Shown here piece by piece: positions 1-7,556 of a stretch of DNA of 64,000 nt (position 1 is its first letter; the number at the start of each line of letters is the position of its first letter). Under the pieces are notes generated by a model, which saw only the letters and a program-made list of their open reading frames with translations, had not been told where the DNA came from and ran no database searches. Both the position numbers and the translations under genes were made by a program. The stretch is from JAAURB01 sp049649525 (lineage in GTDB: Bacteria; Cyanobacteriota; Cyanobacteriia; Cyanobacteriales; Microcoleaceae): contig JBARZE010000002.1 in NCBI GenBank assembly GCA_049649525.1, positions 1-64,000 of the forward strand. The letters run 5' to 3'.

Positions 1-27
1 CTCCCTCCACCATCAGGGTGCATTTGT
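1..27 (-). ncRNA. Tandem small RNA, copy 1 (partial)
   Basis: This is the 5' part of a sixth-of-a-hundred-base-scale RNA like the other copies, carrying the conserved TGCACCCTGATGGT core; the terminator hairpin lies left of the window. A possible promoter is TTGCTT (56-61), an 18-base spacer and TATACT (32-37) on the minus strand. Unlike the other copies it lacks the GC palindrome over the -35 box, so its control may differ. Confidence 0.55.
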
Positions 28-165
28 TATAAGTATAGCTATATTCCTGATTTAAAAGCAATGTGTTTTCTTAAAGTTTCTGTAAAGCTTTGACTCACTA
101 AAATAAAGATTATATATTTTTTTTTCAACATCACATTAACTGCTATTTTTATCGAGTTTAAATAT

Positions 166-217
166 AAAAAAAAAGAGAGTCGCTTTGGCAACTCCCTCTA
201 CCATCAGGGTGCATTTG
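166..217 (-). ncRNA. Tandem small RNA, copy 2
   Basis: The predicted RNA runs from about 217 to the T-run at 174-166. The promoter is TTGACC (247-252) and TATGAT (224-229) with a 17-base spacer. A 5' mini-hairpin can form at CCCTGATGGTAGAGGG. The terminator stem GGGAGTTGC/GCGACTCTC closes a CAAA loop and is followed by nine U. Compared with copies 3-5 the loop and several stem bases differ, yet pairing is kept (one U-G pair is U-A here), which supports a selected RNA structure. Confidence 0.7.
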
Positions 218-242
218 TTAACAATCATATCGGAATATTAGT

Positions 243-259
243 GAGGGGTCAAGCCCTCT
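243..259. promoter_or_regulatory. Degenerate HetR-operator-like palindrome, copy 2
   Basis: GAGGGGTCAAGCCCTCT overlaps the -35 box of RNA copy 2. It matches the GAGGGG-N5-CCCCTC pattern with a damaged right arm. See the site at 774-790 for the best copy. Confidence 0.4.
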
Positions 260-429
260 ATTTAAAGAGTCTGTAAAGATTAGGAACTAAATTACTAAGC
301 TTTCGTAAAGTCCTTACTTAATTTCTGGTTTAAGATGGCAGTGAGTTAATATAGCAGTTTTGTTTTACATCACGATAACTGTAATTTGATTAACTTTCGT
401 CTCTGATTAAAATATTGATAATTTTGAAC

Positions 430-482
430 AAAAAAAAGAGAGAGCCGCCTGAGCAACTCTCCCTACCATCAGGGTGCATCTG
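430..482 (-). ncRNA. Tandem small RNA, copy 3
   Basis: The promoter is TTGACC (513-518), an 18-base spacer and TATGAT (489-494). The predicted transcript starts near 482 and ends in eight U at 437-430. The terminator stem GAGAGTTGC/GCGGCTCTC has a TCAG loop and nine pairs including two G-U. The transcribed part is identical to copy 4. Confidence 0.75.
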
Positions 483-508
483 TAGTTAATCATATAGAAA
501 AACCTGGT

Positions 509-525
509 GAGGGGTCAAGCCCCTT
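509..525. promoter_or_regulatory. HetR-operator-like palindrome, copy 3
   Basis: GAGGGGTCAAGCCCCTT has one mismatch from a perfect 6-5-6 palindrome. It covers the -35 box of RNA copy 3, a position where a bound protein would directly affect polymerase. Confidence 0.5.
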
Positions 526-694
526 ATTTAAAGATTGTGTAAAAAGTTATGTAATTATTATTAAGTTTTTGTAAAGTTATAATTAATCTTTTGAATTAAA
601 TATACATCAAGTGAAATATAGCCTTTTTCATATCAATGTGCTTAAATATTTTGTGCTAACAATCTCATAATTTTGATCGCTTTTAATCATTAGC

Positions 695-747
695 AAAAAA
701 AAGAGAGAGCCGCCTGAGCAACTCTCCCTACCATCAGGGTGCATCTG
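695..747 (-). ncRNA. Tandem small RNA, copy 4
   Basis: The promoter is TTGACC (778-783), an 18-base spacer and TATGAT (754-759). The predicted transcript runs from about 747 to the eight-U tail at 702-695. It has a 5' CCCT/AGGG mini-hairpin and a nine-pair terminator stem with a TCAG loop. The promoter carries the only perfectly symmetrical palindrome of the array. Confidence 0.75.
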
Positions 748-773
748 TAGTTAATCATATAGAAAAACCCGGT

Positions 774-790
774 GAGGGGTCAAGCCCCTC
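774..790. promoter_or_regulatory. HetR-operator-like palindrome, copy 4 (perfect arms)
   Basis: GAGGGGTCAAGCCCCTC has perfect six-base arms and a five-base centre, and overlaps the -35 box of RNA copy 4. The HetR-binding site described in the Nostoc hetP promoter has, as I recall it, the same arms and a TCTAA centre. Binding by the HetR encoded at 32761-33663 is an inference from this similarity. Confidence 0.6.
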
Positions 791-866
791 ATTTAAAGAT
801 TGTGTAAAGATTGCTCAGAAAAATATAAAGCTTTGGTAAAAGGATAATAGATTTTTATCAGATCAC

Positions 867-921
867 AAAAAAAAGAGAGAGCCGCCTGAGCAACTCTCCC
901 TACCATCAGGGTGCATCTGTA
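867..921 (-). ncRNA. Tandem small RNA, copy 5
   Basis: The promoter is TTGACC (952-957), an 18-base spacer and TATATT (928-933). The predicted transcript runs from about 921 to eight U at 874-867. Its 3' 43 bases match copies 3 and 4, while the first bases and the promoter surroundings differ. It is the copy nearest the divergent protein gene at 1100. Confidence 0.7.
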
Positions 922-947
922 TAACACAATATACAGCATTTGTGAGT

Positions 948-964
948 GTGGGGTCAACCCCCCC
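948..964. promoter_or_regulatory. Degenerate GC palindrome, copy 5
   Basis: GTGGGGTCAACCCCCCC covers the -35 box of RNA copy 5. The arms are imperfect compared with 774-790, so it may bind more weakly or not at all. Confidence 0.35.
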
Positions 965-1099
965 AGCAAAAATCAAGCTCAGTTTTGGTAAAAATCTATT
1001 CGCTAACCCCAGTCCTCCTCTGCTGCTGAGTGTATTCACGAAATAGGGAAACTCACGATAAACTGGAAGTGCAATTGTGTAACGGTTTAGGTGATAGCC

Positions 1100-2578
1100 A
1101 TGCCCTCCGCTGATTTCCCACTCAATCAACCGCAGTCTGAATCGGCTGAGTCCAAGAGTCCCTCAATATTACCAGCAGCAGAAAATCAATCTGAGGGGGA
1201 ATGGCAAACGGTAGATTTTCCTAATGCGATCAGTGTAGACCAACTTCAGGTGGTTGACTCAACTGAGCAGGAATTACTCAATTCACCCACAACACAACAA
1301 TCTCCAAGTTTTCTTGAAATCGCACCGCAGATTCAACCGAAAACAAAGCCAAGTGTAGACGACGACGAAAACTCAACAGAGTTTATTCAAGCGTTGCGGG
1401 AGTATAATCAGGACTTAGTCGAGCGCATTGCCCAACTCGAAGCCCAACTTGATAGTTATCAAAAAGATTTACGAGACAAAGAGGCTATTATCAATCAACA
1501 CACTCAAGAACTTGCCCTAGCCCAAGAGCAAGTCACCCGCTTATTTGGCAAACAAGAACTCACTCATCAAGTGATTCAACGACAACAAGTATTGGTTGAA
1601 ACTCTAACGGGGCAGTGGGAAGCCAGTCAAACAAAAATGGCTCAGATGGAACGAGATTGTACTTTAACTCAACAGCGATACAACGAACAGTTTCATGAGC
1701 TGATGCAAACTCAAAATACTTGTCGGGATTTGCGATCGCGTTTACACCGCCAACAACGCCACACATTGCAATTTAAAGCCGCCTTAGAACGAGCTGTGGA
1801 AATGCAATCGAGGCACAGGTCTCAGCCGAATTTGAATCAATCAGAATTAATGATTAATTCATTTACCCAACTCACTCCTGAACCGACTCTGCCTAAATCT
1901 GTAGAGAGCGATCCAACTCGACAGACACCTACCCCTAAAGCTTCTCCCGTTCAACCTTGGTCTACACAATCGACTTCTGAAGAAAAGTCTGTTGAAGCCT
2001 TAGAAGAAATTATTCAAGGACAAGAAGAAGAGCAATTCTACCCTCAACCAATAGAAATAGTTGATCAAACAACTGAACCGACAACAGATTATACTTCTTC
2101 TCCCGACTTATCTGCTCAACTCGAAGAGTTAGAAACTCATGGGTACGCTGATTTACCCACAAATACGGTAGAGTCTAAACCACTTGATGTCAGTTTTGAT
2201 CTTAAACAAGACTTGTCTCAAGCTGAATTGTTAGAAGAAGAATTAGAACGTATTCAGGCAGAGTATGCGTCTTTAAATCGAGATCGCCAGAATGAAGTCG
2301 ATCCAGAATTAGATTTGCTTGAATATGTTCCTAAAGCGATGAGCGAAGAAATATCTCAATCGGTTGTCACAGATCGTCAACCACCACAACAAGCTGATTC
2401 TCCACCCCAACAAGCTGCTCATTCTAACTGGCCAGCTCCGTTGATACAGCCTCCGGGAAGGCGTAAATTACAGTCTATTGCTGCCATTAAGTTACCAAAA
2501 CTTCCTAAAACTGTTCATTGGACTCCGGAGTCCGAATCACCATCAACTCAAGAGTGGACTGAAACAGAACCGTTTTAG
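1100..2578 (+). CDS. Coiled-coil protein of unknown function
   Basis: I do not recognise a named family. The 492-residue product is hydrophilic with no signal peptide or membrane segment. A Ser/Gln/Glu-rich N-terminal part is followed by a long heptad-like region (about residues 90-230, rich in Q, E, L and A, including the run ERIAQLEAQLDSYQKDL) that should form a coiled coil. The C-terminal half is low-complexity and acidic with Pro/Gln stretches. ATG at 1100 is chosen over GTG at 1091 because AGGTGA at 1089-1094 is a good ribosome-binding site for it. It is divergent from the small-RNA array. A scaffold role is possible but unsupported. Confidence 0.7.
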   Translation: MPSADFPLNQPQSESAESKSPSILPAAENQSEGEWQTVDFPNAISVDQLQVVDSTEQELLNSPTTQQSPSFLEIAPQIQPKTKPSVDDDENSTEFIQALREYNQDLVERIAQLEAQLDSYQKDLRDKEAIINQHTQELALAQEQVTRLFGKQELTHQVIQRQQVLVETLTGQWEASQTKMAQMERDCTLTQQRYNEQFHELMQTQNTCRDLRSRLHRQQRHTLQFKAALERAVEMQSRHRSQPNLNQSELMINSFTQLTPEPTLPKSVESDPTRQTPTPKASPVQPWSTQSTSEEKSVEALEEIIQGQEEEQFYPQPIEIVDQTTEPTTDYTSSPDLSAQLEELETHGYADLPTNTVESKPLDVSFDLKQDLSQAELLEEELERIQAEYASLNRDRQNEVDPELDLLEYVPKAMSEEISQSVVTDRQPPQQADSPPQQAAHSNWPAPLIQPPGRRKLQSIAAIKLPKLPKTVHWTPESESPSTQEWTETEPF

Positions 2579-2596
2579 GGTTCCCCTGCCTTGCTC

Positions 2597-3493
2597 TTAC
2601 GGCTTGCCATCGGCAAAATAGGGATTAGGACTCTCCGCTACCCATCCCAGAGGCGAGTTATAACGAATTTCAAAATGTAGGTGAGGTTGTACCATATCCG
2701 GTTTTCCGGTTTGACCGACTTTGCCAATTACGTCTCCTAACTGCAGCTTTTGACCCGGTTGAACCGTAATTTCTGATAGATGAGCATAACGGGTTTGTTT
2801 TCCTGAGGGATGATTAATCACCACTGCATTACCATAACTGCCGCGTTTACCCGCAAAAGCCACAATTCCTTCTCCGATAGACAAAACCGGAGTACCCGGT
2901 GCTGCCAGTAAGTCTATGCCACTATGAAATATCACTTCCCCTAGAGTCGGATGTAATTGCCAACCATAACTGAGTAAAGCTTCAGCCGTTTGTGGCAGGG
3001 GATAGCCGGATAATATTCCTAATTCAACAGTCGTTGCTCCTCCAGGGGACCAATTTACTCCAGGAATAAAGGCAACTTGAGGTTGAGACTGACAGCCATT
3101 GGCTTCAAAAATTACATCCGCCCGAACATTATAGCTATTGGCTAAATCCTGTAATGTCGTTCCTGGCTGCACTTCGACTTGAATACCATTGTAGGGAGGA
3201 ATCACAATCTCTTCCCCAACAGGTAATTGAGGCTGTCGTAAATTAGCGTTCATTCCCAACAGGGTGGCTGGAATTAGGTTATATTGCTGGGCAATTTGAG
3301 ATAATGTCTCGCCTGGGGCAATTTGATGACGTTTGAGGCGAGATAAAACAGGGGTGGTGCAAGTTGCCTCCGTCTCCGGCTCGCGGATAAATAAATCAGC
3401 CCCTAAAGCAATAGAGGTGGGGAATAGACTTTCCCCTATTAAAACAAAACACCAAAAATAATAAGGTAAAAATTGAGTAAGCGATCGCATCAT
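2597..3493 (-). CDS. LysM-LysM-M23 peptidoglycan metallopeptidase
   Basis: This is a secreted or envelope endopeptidase that should cut peptidoglycan cross-links, like NlpD/LytM proteins. Numbering from an upstream TTG at 3535, a hydrophobic N-terminal segment is followed by two LysM modules (about 69-113 and 119-158) that bind glycan, then an M23 domain (about 195-290). Zinc ligands are visible as H204 and D208 (HSGID) and the HLHFEI motif (H285, H287), so the enzyme should be active. I prefer ATG at 3493, which puts the signal peptide at the N-terminus. In filamentous cyanobacteria such enzymes serve cell division and septum remodelling. It is convergent with the coiled-coil gene. Confidence 0.88.
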   Translation of the reverse strand: MMRSLTQFLPYYFWCFVLIGESLFPTSIALGADLFIREPETEATCTTPVLSRLKRHQIAPGETLSQIAQQYNLIPATLLGMNANLRQPQLPVGEEIVIPPYNGIQVEVQPGTTLQDLANSYNVRADVIFEANGCQSQPQVAFIPGVNWSPGGATTVELGILSGYPLPQTAEALLSYGWQLHPTLGEVIFHSGIDLLAAPGTPVLSIGEGIVAFAGKRGSYGNAVVINHPSGKQTRYAHLSEITVQPGQKLQLGDVIGKVGQTGKPDMVQPHLHFEIRYNSPLGWVAESPNPYFADGKP

Positions 3494-4012
3494 TACAGAT
3501 TTATAAGAAGACGCTGAATACGGGGAGGTGAGCAAACCAGCAGGGGTAAAGAAACGATGAATTTAGTCTCTTGCTCCTAGCCTAAAAGGATCGACAATTC
3601 ATAACTTACGATGAATCACAACTGTTCACTGTTATACAGAATATTAACTGCTGTGAAATCATGATTATTGTATAAGCAAAGCTAAGTTGAATATTTTTCG
3701 ATTAAAGTAGATATTAGTAGTAGAGCATAAATTATTCTGGATTGACTCCCCTATCTATTGAAAATAGTCAATTGAACCCAGTCAATATTTTGGCTGCGTA
3801 TTTGCAGTAACTTGTACCAATGGCGAGTTAATCTGCATCTGATCTAGTCTCCTGACAGCCTATAACAAGGAGACCTCAAGCCTGTCAATCCGCTTTTAGG
3901 TGAAGTGAAGTAGCACCAGTCAAATCTGAGATGCTTTTCCCCATACGCTCTGACCTATTGCAACTTTGGCAAAAATTTTAAGAGGAATTACCTGATTTAA
4001 TCAAAAACGCAG
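3494..4012. other. Intergenic region before htrA
   Basis: About 520 bases separate the divergent peptidase and htrA genes. I see no ORF with coding character and no clear RNA gene. It should hold both promoters, but no convincing -35/-10 pair stands out. Confidence 0.4.
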
Positions 4013-5227
4013 ATGAACTTATCTCTGAAACAGCTAACGGTTTATTTATCTTTACTTTCAATTGGTGGGGGCAGTGGATGGCTGGGAAATCGCTATTTTC
4101 AGACCCAAAATCAATTTAAACAGTCCAGGGTTGTTCCGGTTGTCCGGCCTGTTGCCCCAGAAACACCACCTCGAATCCGAGAAAATAAGGTCATTATCCG
4201 CCACAGTTCTAATTTTATTGCTGAAGCAGCGGATCGGGTGGGGCCAGCAGTTGTGCGGATTGATGCAACGAAGCGATTAAAGAATTCTTCCAGTTCATTT
4301 AATAATCCTTTATTAAAGCGCTTTTTCGGCGATCAATTGCCTACTCCTCGAGAACGAGTTCGTCATGGCACAGGTTCAGGCTTTATTATTGCCGCTGATG
4401 GTCAAGTATTGACGAATGCTCACGTTGTTAATGGGGCAGATGTAGTGCAGGTCACCCTCAAAGATGGTCGTCGCTTTGAGGGGAAAGTGAAAGGGGTTGA
4501 TGATATTACAGATATTGCTGCGGTGAAGTTAGATTTAAAAGAAGAACTTCCTTCTACTCCGATTGGTCGGTCTGATACGATTGTACCGGGTCAGTGGGCG
4601 ATCGCGATTGGTAATCCTTTAGGCTTAGATAATACCATTACTGTTGGGATTATTAGCGCGATTGGTCGTTCTAGCTCACAAGTGGGGATTCCGGGTAAAC
4701 GAGTCCGTTTTATTCAAACCGATGCTGCCATTAATCCGGGGAATTCTGGAGGACCACTCCTGAATGATGAAGGGAAAGTGATTGGGATTAATACCGCAAT
4801 TCGGGCCAATGCTCAGGGACTAGGGTTTGCGATTCCGATTGAAACAGCGCTAAGAATAGGAACTCAGCTATTTGAGAAAGGAAAAGCCGATCATCCCTTT
4901 CTTGGGGTACAGATGATGGAGTTGAGCGCGGCTAATCTTGAGGATATGGCAGAACAATTAGAAGTCAATATTACTCAAACGCAAGGAGTGCTTGTGGTTC
5001 GGGTGGTTGAAGATTCTCCGGCTGCTTTGGGGGGAATTGAGAAAGGAGATGTCTTGCAAACAATTGCTGGAATACCGGTTAATACGACAACTCAAGTTCA
5101 AGAGCAAGTAGAAGTCAGTTTGATTGGTGAAGAGCTTGAAGTGGAAGTTAATCGTTCAGGTGAGGTTAAACTGCTGAAGGTGAAACCGACTCCTTTTCCC
5201 GAGTCAGCTCTAGCAACAGAAAATTAG
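4013..5227 (+). CDS. HtrA/Deg-family trypsin-like serine protease
   Basis: This is a periplasmic or thylakoid-lumen protein-quality-control protease of the HhoA/HhoB/HtrA group. An N-terminal membrane anchor or signal (about residues 8-24) is followed by a protease domain (about 65-285) with the triad H137 (TNAHVV), D167 (TDIAAV) and S245 (GNSGGP). One PDZ domain lies at about 296-395. The length of 404 matches cyanobacterial Deg proteases, which carry one PDZ. Which paralogue it is (hhoA, hhoB or htrA) cannot be decided here. It stands alone as a single-gene unit. Confidence 0.93.
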   Translation: MNLSLKQLTVYLSLLSIGGGSGWLGNRYFQTQNQFKQSRVVPVVRPVAPETPPRIRENKVIIRHSSNFIAEAADRVGPAVVRIDATKRLKNSSSSFNNPLLKRFFGDQLPTPRERVRHGTGSGFIIAADGQVLTNAHVVNGADVVQVTLKDGRRFEGKVKGVDDITDIAAVKLDLKEELPSTPIGRSDTIVPGQWAIAIGNPLGLDNTITVGIISAIGRSSSQVGIPGKRVRFIQTDAAINPGNSGGPLLNDEGKVIGINTAIRANAQGLGFAIPIETALRIGTQLFEKGKADHPFLGVQMMELSAANLEDMAEQLEVNITQTQGVLVVRVVEDSPAALGGIEKGDVLQTIAGIPVNTTTQVQEQVEVSLIGEELEVEVNRSGEVKLLKVKPTPFPESALATEN

Positions 5228-5362
5228 TAGACTTTAAACTCTATTCTCGGTCATTGTGGACTAGAGAGAATTCAGTATTGATTGATGATTTTAAGGGTTT
5301 TCATTCTCTCCTAGCCCATCAAGACTTAGGAGCATGTTAATTGATATCGTATCTAGTTAACC

Positions 5363-5695
5363 TCAGCCAGCATCCATTGAGCCAGTTTTAGAAAGGTTGT
5401 GGTCTAAATGCATCCGTCGTTCCATCTGACTGAGAAAATACCCTGTCATCATTGCTGAGGCTAATAAACCTGCTAAATTTTCCCGGTTAGTTGTAATTTG
5501 TACATCAAAATCTTCTGTGGGCAATACACCAATCAAACCTTGGACATTTCGAGAAATAATCTCCTTCACCTCCGAGCTAGCTGACTGAGCTACATAAGTC
5601 AGAACCTCAGGATGCTGATGCTGAAGGTAGTCCAAAAGAGAATTCTCCGAAATTTCGCGATCGCTGGATTTAAGAAAATCGGGATTAAATACCAT
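5363..5695 (-). CDS. DUF760 family protein
   Basis: This small soluble protein of 110 residues resembles the DUF760 family shared by cyanobacteria and chloroplasts. The recognisable core runs from SLLDYLQHQHPEVL through the Met-rich segment ending MTGYFLSQMERRM. No catalytic motif or membrane segment is visible. Its function is unknown to me; plastid relatives have been linked to stress responses. It reads leftward with its own upstream region. Confidence 0.8.
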   Translation of the reverse strand: MVFNPDFLKSSDREISENSLLDYLQHQHPEVLTYVAQSASSEVKEIISRNVQGLIGVLPTEDFDVQITTNRENLAGLLASAMMTGYFLSQMERRMHLDHNLSKTGSMDAG

Positions 5696-5886
5696 GAGGT
5701 GATTTTTAATATCTGACTGTGTACTTATAGTGTAGTCTATTGTGTCCTAGAGTCGTGAGGTGAATTGGGCGCAGGTCAGATTTGGCTACAGGCAGGTCGC
5801 TAAATTGAGAGGATTTACTACAATTTTAGATAAATTTAACCGGATTGACTTATTATCTGTTAAAACGGCTACACTTTCATCTTTTT

Positions 5887-6444
5887 TCAAACTTCAAGTT
5901 CTGTATTTTTAACTTCAGAAAATTGTGATTCCTCTACATTTTTATTTTCTGAGTGACGGGGTTCAAATTTTAATGCTAATTGATGGGGAAGCTGATCGAC
6001 TTGAAAATACTGGTGAAATTTTTTAGTCACTTGTAACCAATAGGAACGGCTTTCTGCTTGTTTGCGTTTATGAACAAATCCCAGCGCGACAAGTTCTTGA
6101 ACGTGTTGATAAGCCCCCGATCCTCGAAGTTCAACCAATTGTGTTTGTGCCATGCCTTCGTTGAGCGCGATCGCTGCGAGGGTTCTCAATGCACCCACAC
6201 CTAATTCCGGTGGAATCAAAGTATCAATTAAATCTCGATAGGTTTCTCGCAATTGTAATGTATATTTTCGATTAATTTCAACCACTTCTAAAGCACTTTC
6301 TCGATCAACATAATCTGAAATCATCTGAGTTAAAGCTTGTTTGACCACTTTACGATCTGCTTTAACCATTTCAACAATATCTTTAAGATCAAGGGGTTCT
6401 GCTTTGAGATACAAAATCGCTTCAATTTTAGCAATTAAACTCAT
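5887..6444 (-). CDS. scpB: Chromosome segregation/condensation protein ScpB
   Basis: ScpB is the winged-helix kleisin partner that works with SMC and ScpA in chromosome condensation. The family signature is clear: IEAILYLKAEPL near the N-terminus, the central stretch LGVGALRTLAAIALNEG, and RGSGAYQHVQELVALGFV. Two winged-helix domains fill residues 1-165. The C-terminal tail is charged and variable. I prefer ATG at 6444 (MSLIAKIEA), as in relatives; ATG at 6453 would add three residues. scpA is not nearby. Confidence 0.9.
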   Translation of the reverse strand: MSLIAKIEAILYLKAEPLDLKDIVEMVKADRKVVKQALTQMISDYVDRESALEVVEINRKYTLQLRETYRDLIDTLIPPELGVGALRTLAAIALNEGMAQTQLVELRGSGAYQHVQELVALGFVHKRKQAESRSYWLQVTKKFHQYFQVDQLPHQLALKFEPRHSENKNVEESQFSEVKNTELEV

Positions 6445-6639
6445 ATTTTCCATAATTTGTCATTACATTATCGACACAATGCACCCAATGATATGATGCG
6501 CGATTATTAATTAGTCATGAGTGAGTTGACTTGCCATCGCTCATCGACTTTTAGTTGAGAAGCTGTAAATATTCGCACTTCAGCCGATGCATCGGCTGAC
6601 AAATTCTCTCCCACTTCAGACAGTCAGGAAGCATAATGA

Positions 6640-7092
6640 CTAAAGACTTTCCCGGTTTAATTTACGCGCCTTGATGAGTTGGAGATGTTGTTTGAGCTGC
6701 AGTAAAGCGTCCTTATTATCCTGTTGAGCATAAAATTCACTGGCGCTGAGTAAGCTAACCACACTATTATCATCTTGCCGCAAATTGGCATAAGCTAAAC
6801 CTCGGTTATGATAGGCTTGTGCTAGGCTTGCTTGGTGTTCAATCGCTCGGGTAAAGTAATCAATCGCTTTGCGGTATTGTCCGGCTTTATAAGCATTGTA
6901 GCCCTCTTGAAACTGCACCGCAGCTTCGGTACCGCTGTCTGAGTCTGGTAAGGCTGTTGGAAGAGACAACGGTTCATTGAATAAAATTGAAATACTACCA
7001 GTACCTTTGTAAGCGCTTATCATCGTCCCTACTCCAATCACAGCCAGCGTCCCAATCGAAATCAACCAAATTAAAAAATCGGTATTTTCCAT
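6640..7092 (-). CDS. Membrane-anchored TPR protein
   Basis: This 150-residue protein has one N-terminal transmembrane helix (about residues 7-27, LIWLISIGTLAVIGVGTMIS) and then tetratricopeptide repeats (about 55-140). The repeat consensus can be read in GYNAYKAGQYRKAIDYFTRA and the following repeat starting QASLAQAYHNRGLAYANL. TPR modules mediate protein contacts; no enzyme motif is present. Partner and role are unknown. Confidence 0.8.
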   Translation of the reverse strand: MENTDFLIWLISIGTLAVIGVGTMISAYKGTGSISILFNEPLSLPTALPDSDSGTEAAVQFQEGYNAYKAGQYRKAIDYFTRAIEHQASLAQAYHNRGLAYANLRQDDNSVVSLLSASEFYAQQDNKDALLQLKQHLQLIKARKLNRESL

Positions 7093-7556
7093 AATGTACT
7101 AGATTTATTGTTATTTTTTTTATTCTATTAAACATCAAATTGTAAGTTTAGCAACAAAGTCAAGAGTAAGTTTTGAGAAACAATCAGATATTGAGTTTTT
7201 CAGAAAAAAGTTAATGCACTCTCAGAATATTACACCATCAGTTTGTCAAAATTGCCGTCATTATCAACCCCAGCGGACTCGGGGCGAAGTTTGTCAAATG
7301 TTTGAAACTTTTGTATAAAGTCAGTAGGAGTCATGTCCCTTGGCGGAGTTACCATTTGTATACTATTTAAACAAGATAGAACAGGAGTCCACTGATAGTG
7401 AAGCGATTTCGGACTTGACAAACTAAGAAAAAGCAGAGTTTCTATCTCTAACTATTTCAAAGCTAAAAAGTTAAATTATTTTCAACTTTTAGTTGCTCCT
7501 GTCACCATTCCCGATTATCCTATAATCCTGAATATTTTAAATTATCATCACATTGC
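7093..7556. other. Intergenic region before the glycosyltransferase
   Basis: About 460 AT-rich bases lie between divergent genes. Apart from the small Cys-rich frame at 7214-7318 I see nothing definite. Confidence 0.35.
7214..7318 (+). pseudogene. Possible Cys-rich small protein or remnant
   Basis: A 34-codon frame begins ATG and encodes VCQNCRHYQPQRTRGEVCQ near its middle. This CxxC...C pattern resembles short cyanobacterial proteins with a CxxCRxYxP metal-binding start, which as I recall are normally longer and end with further Cys. Here a stop follows shortly after the third Cys, so it may be a truncated copy. The family link is from memory and coding status is uncertain. Confidence 0.3.

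Larger units (their letters stand above)
1..975 (-). repeat. Tandem array of five short RNA genes
   Basis: Five related units lie in direct orientation. Four are complete, beginning near 166, 430, 695 and 867; a fifth is cut by the left edge. Read on the minus strand, each complete unit has a TTGACC -35 box, an 18-base (once 17-base) spacer, a TATGAT/TATATT -10 box, a conserved stretch of about 53 nt and a hairpin followed by 8-9 U. Units are spaced 264, 265 and 172 bases apart. Upstream of each of copies 2-4 is a shared AT-rich element containing CTTTAAA and CTTTACA. No protein-coding frame is supported. The arrangement resembles the NsiR1 tandem sRNA array described upstream of hetF in Nostoc, but this identity is inferred. 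Confidence 0.8.

Noticed and set aside
1..975. CRISPR array
   Set aside because: The repeated units are about 55-120 bases with promoters and terminators, the spacing is irregular (172-265 bases) and interspaces share sequence.
863..1129. 88-codon frame on the minus strand over RNA copy 5
   Set aside because: It runs through the promoter and terminator of the small RNA and into the start of the divergent gene; no motif or ribosome-binding site.
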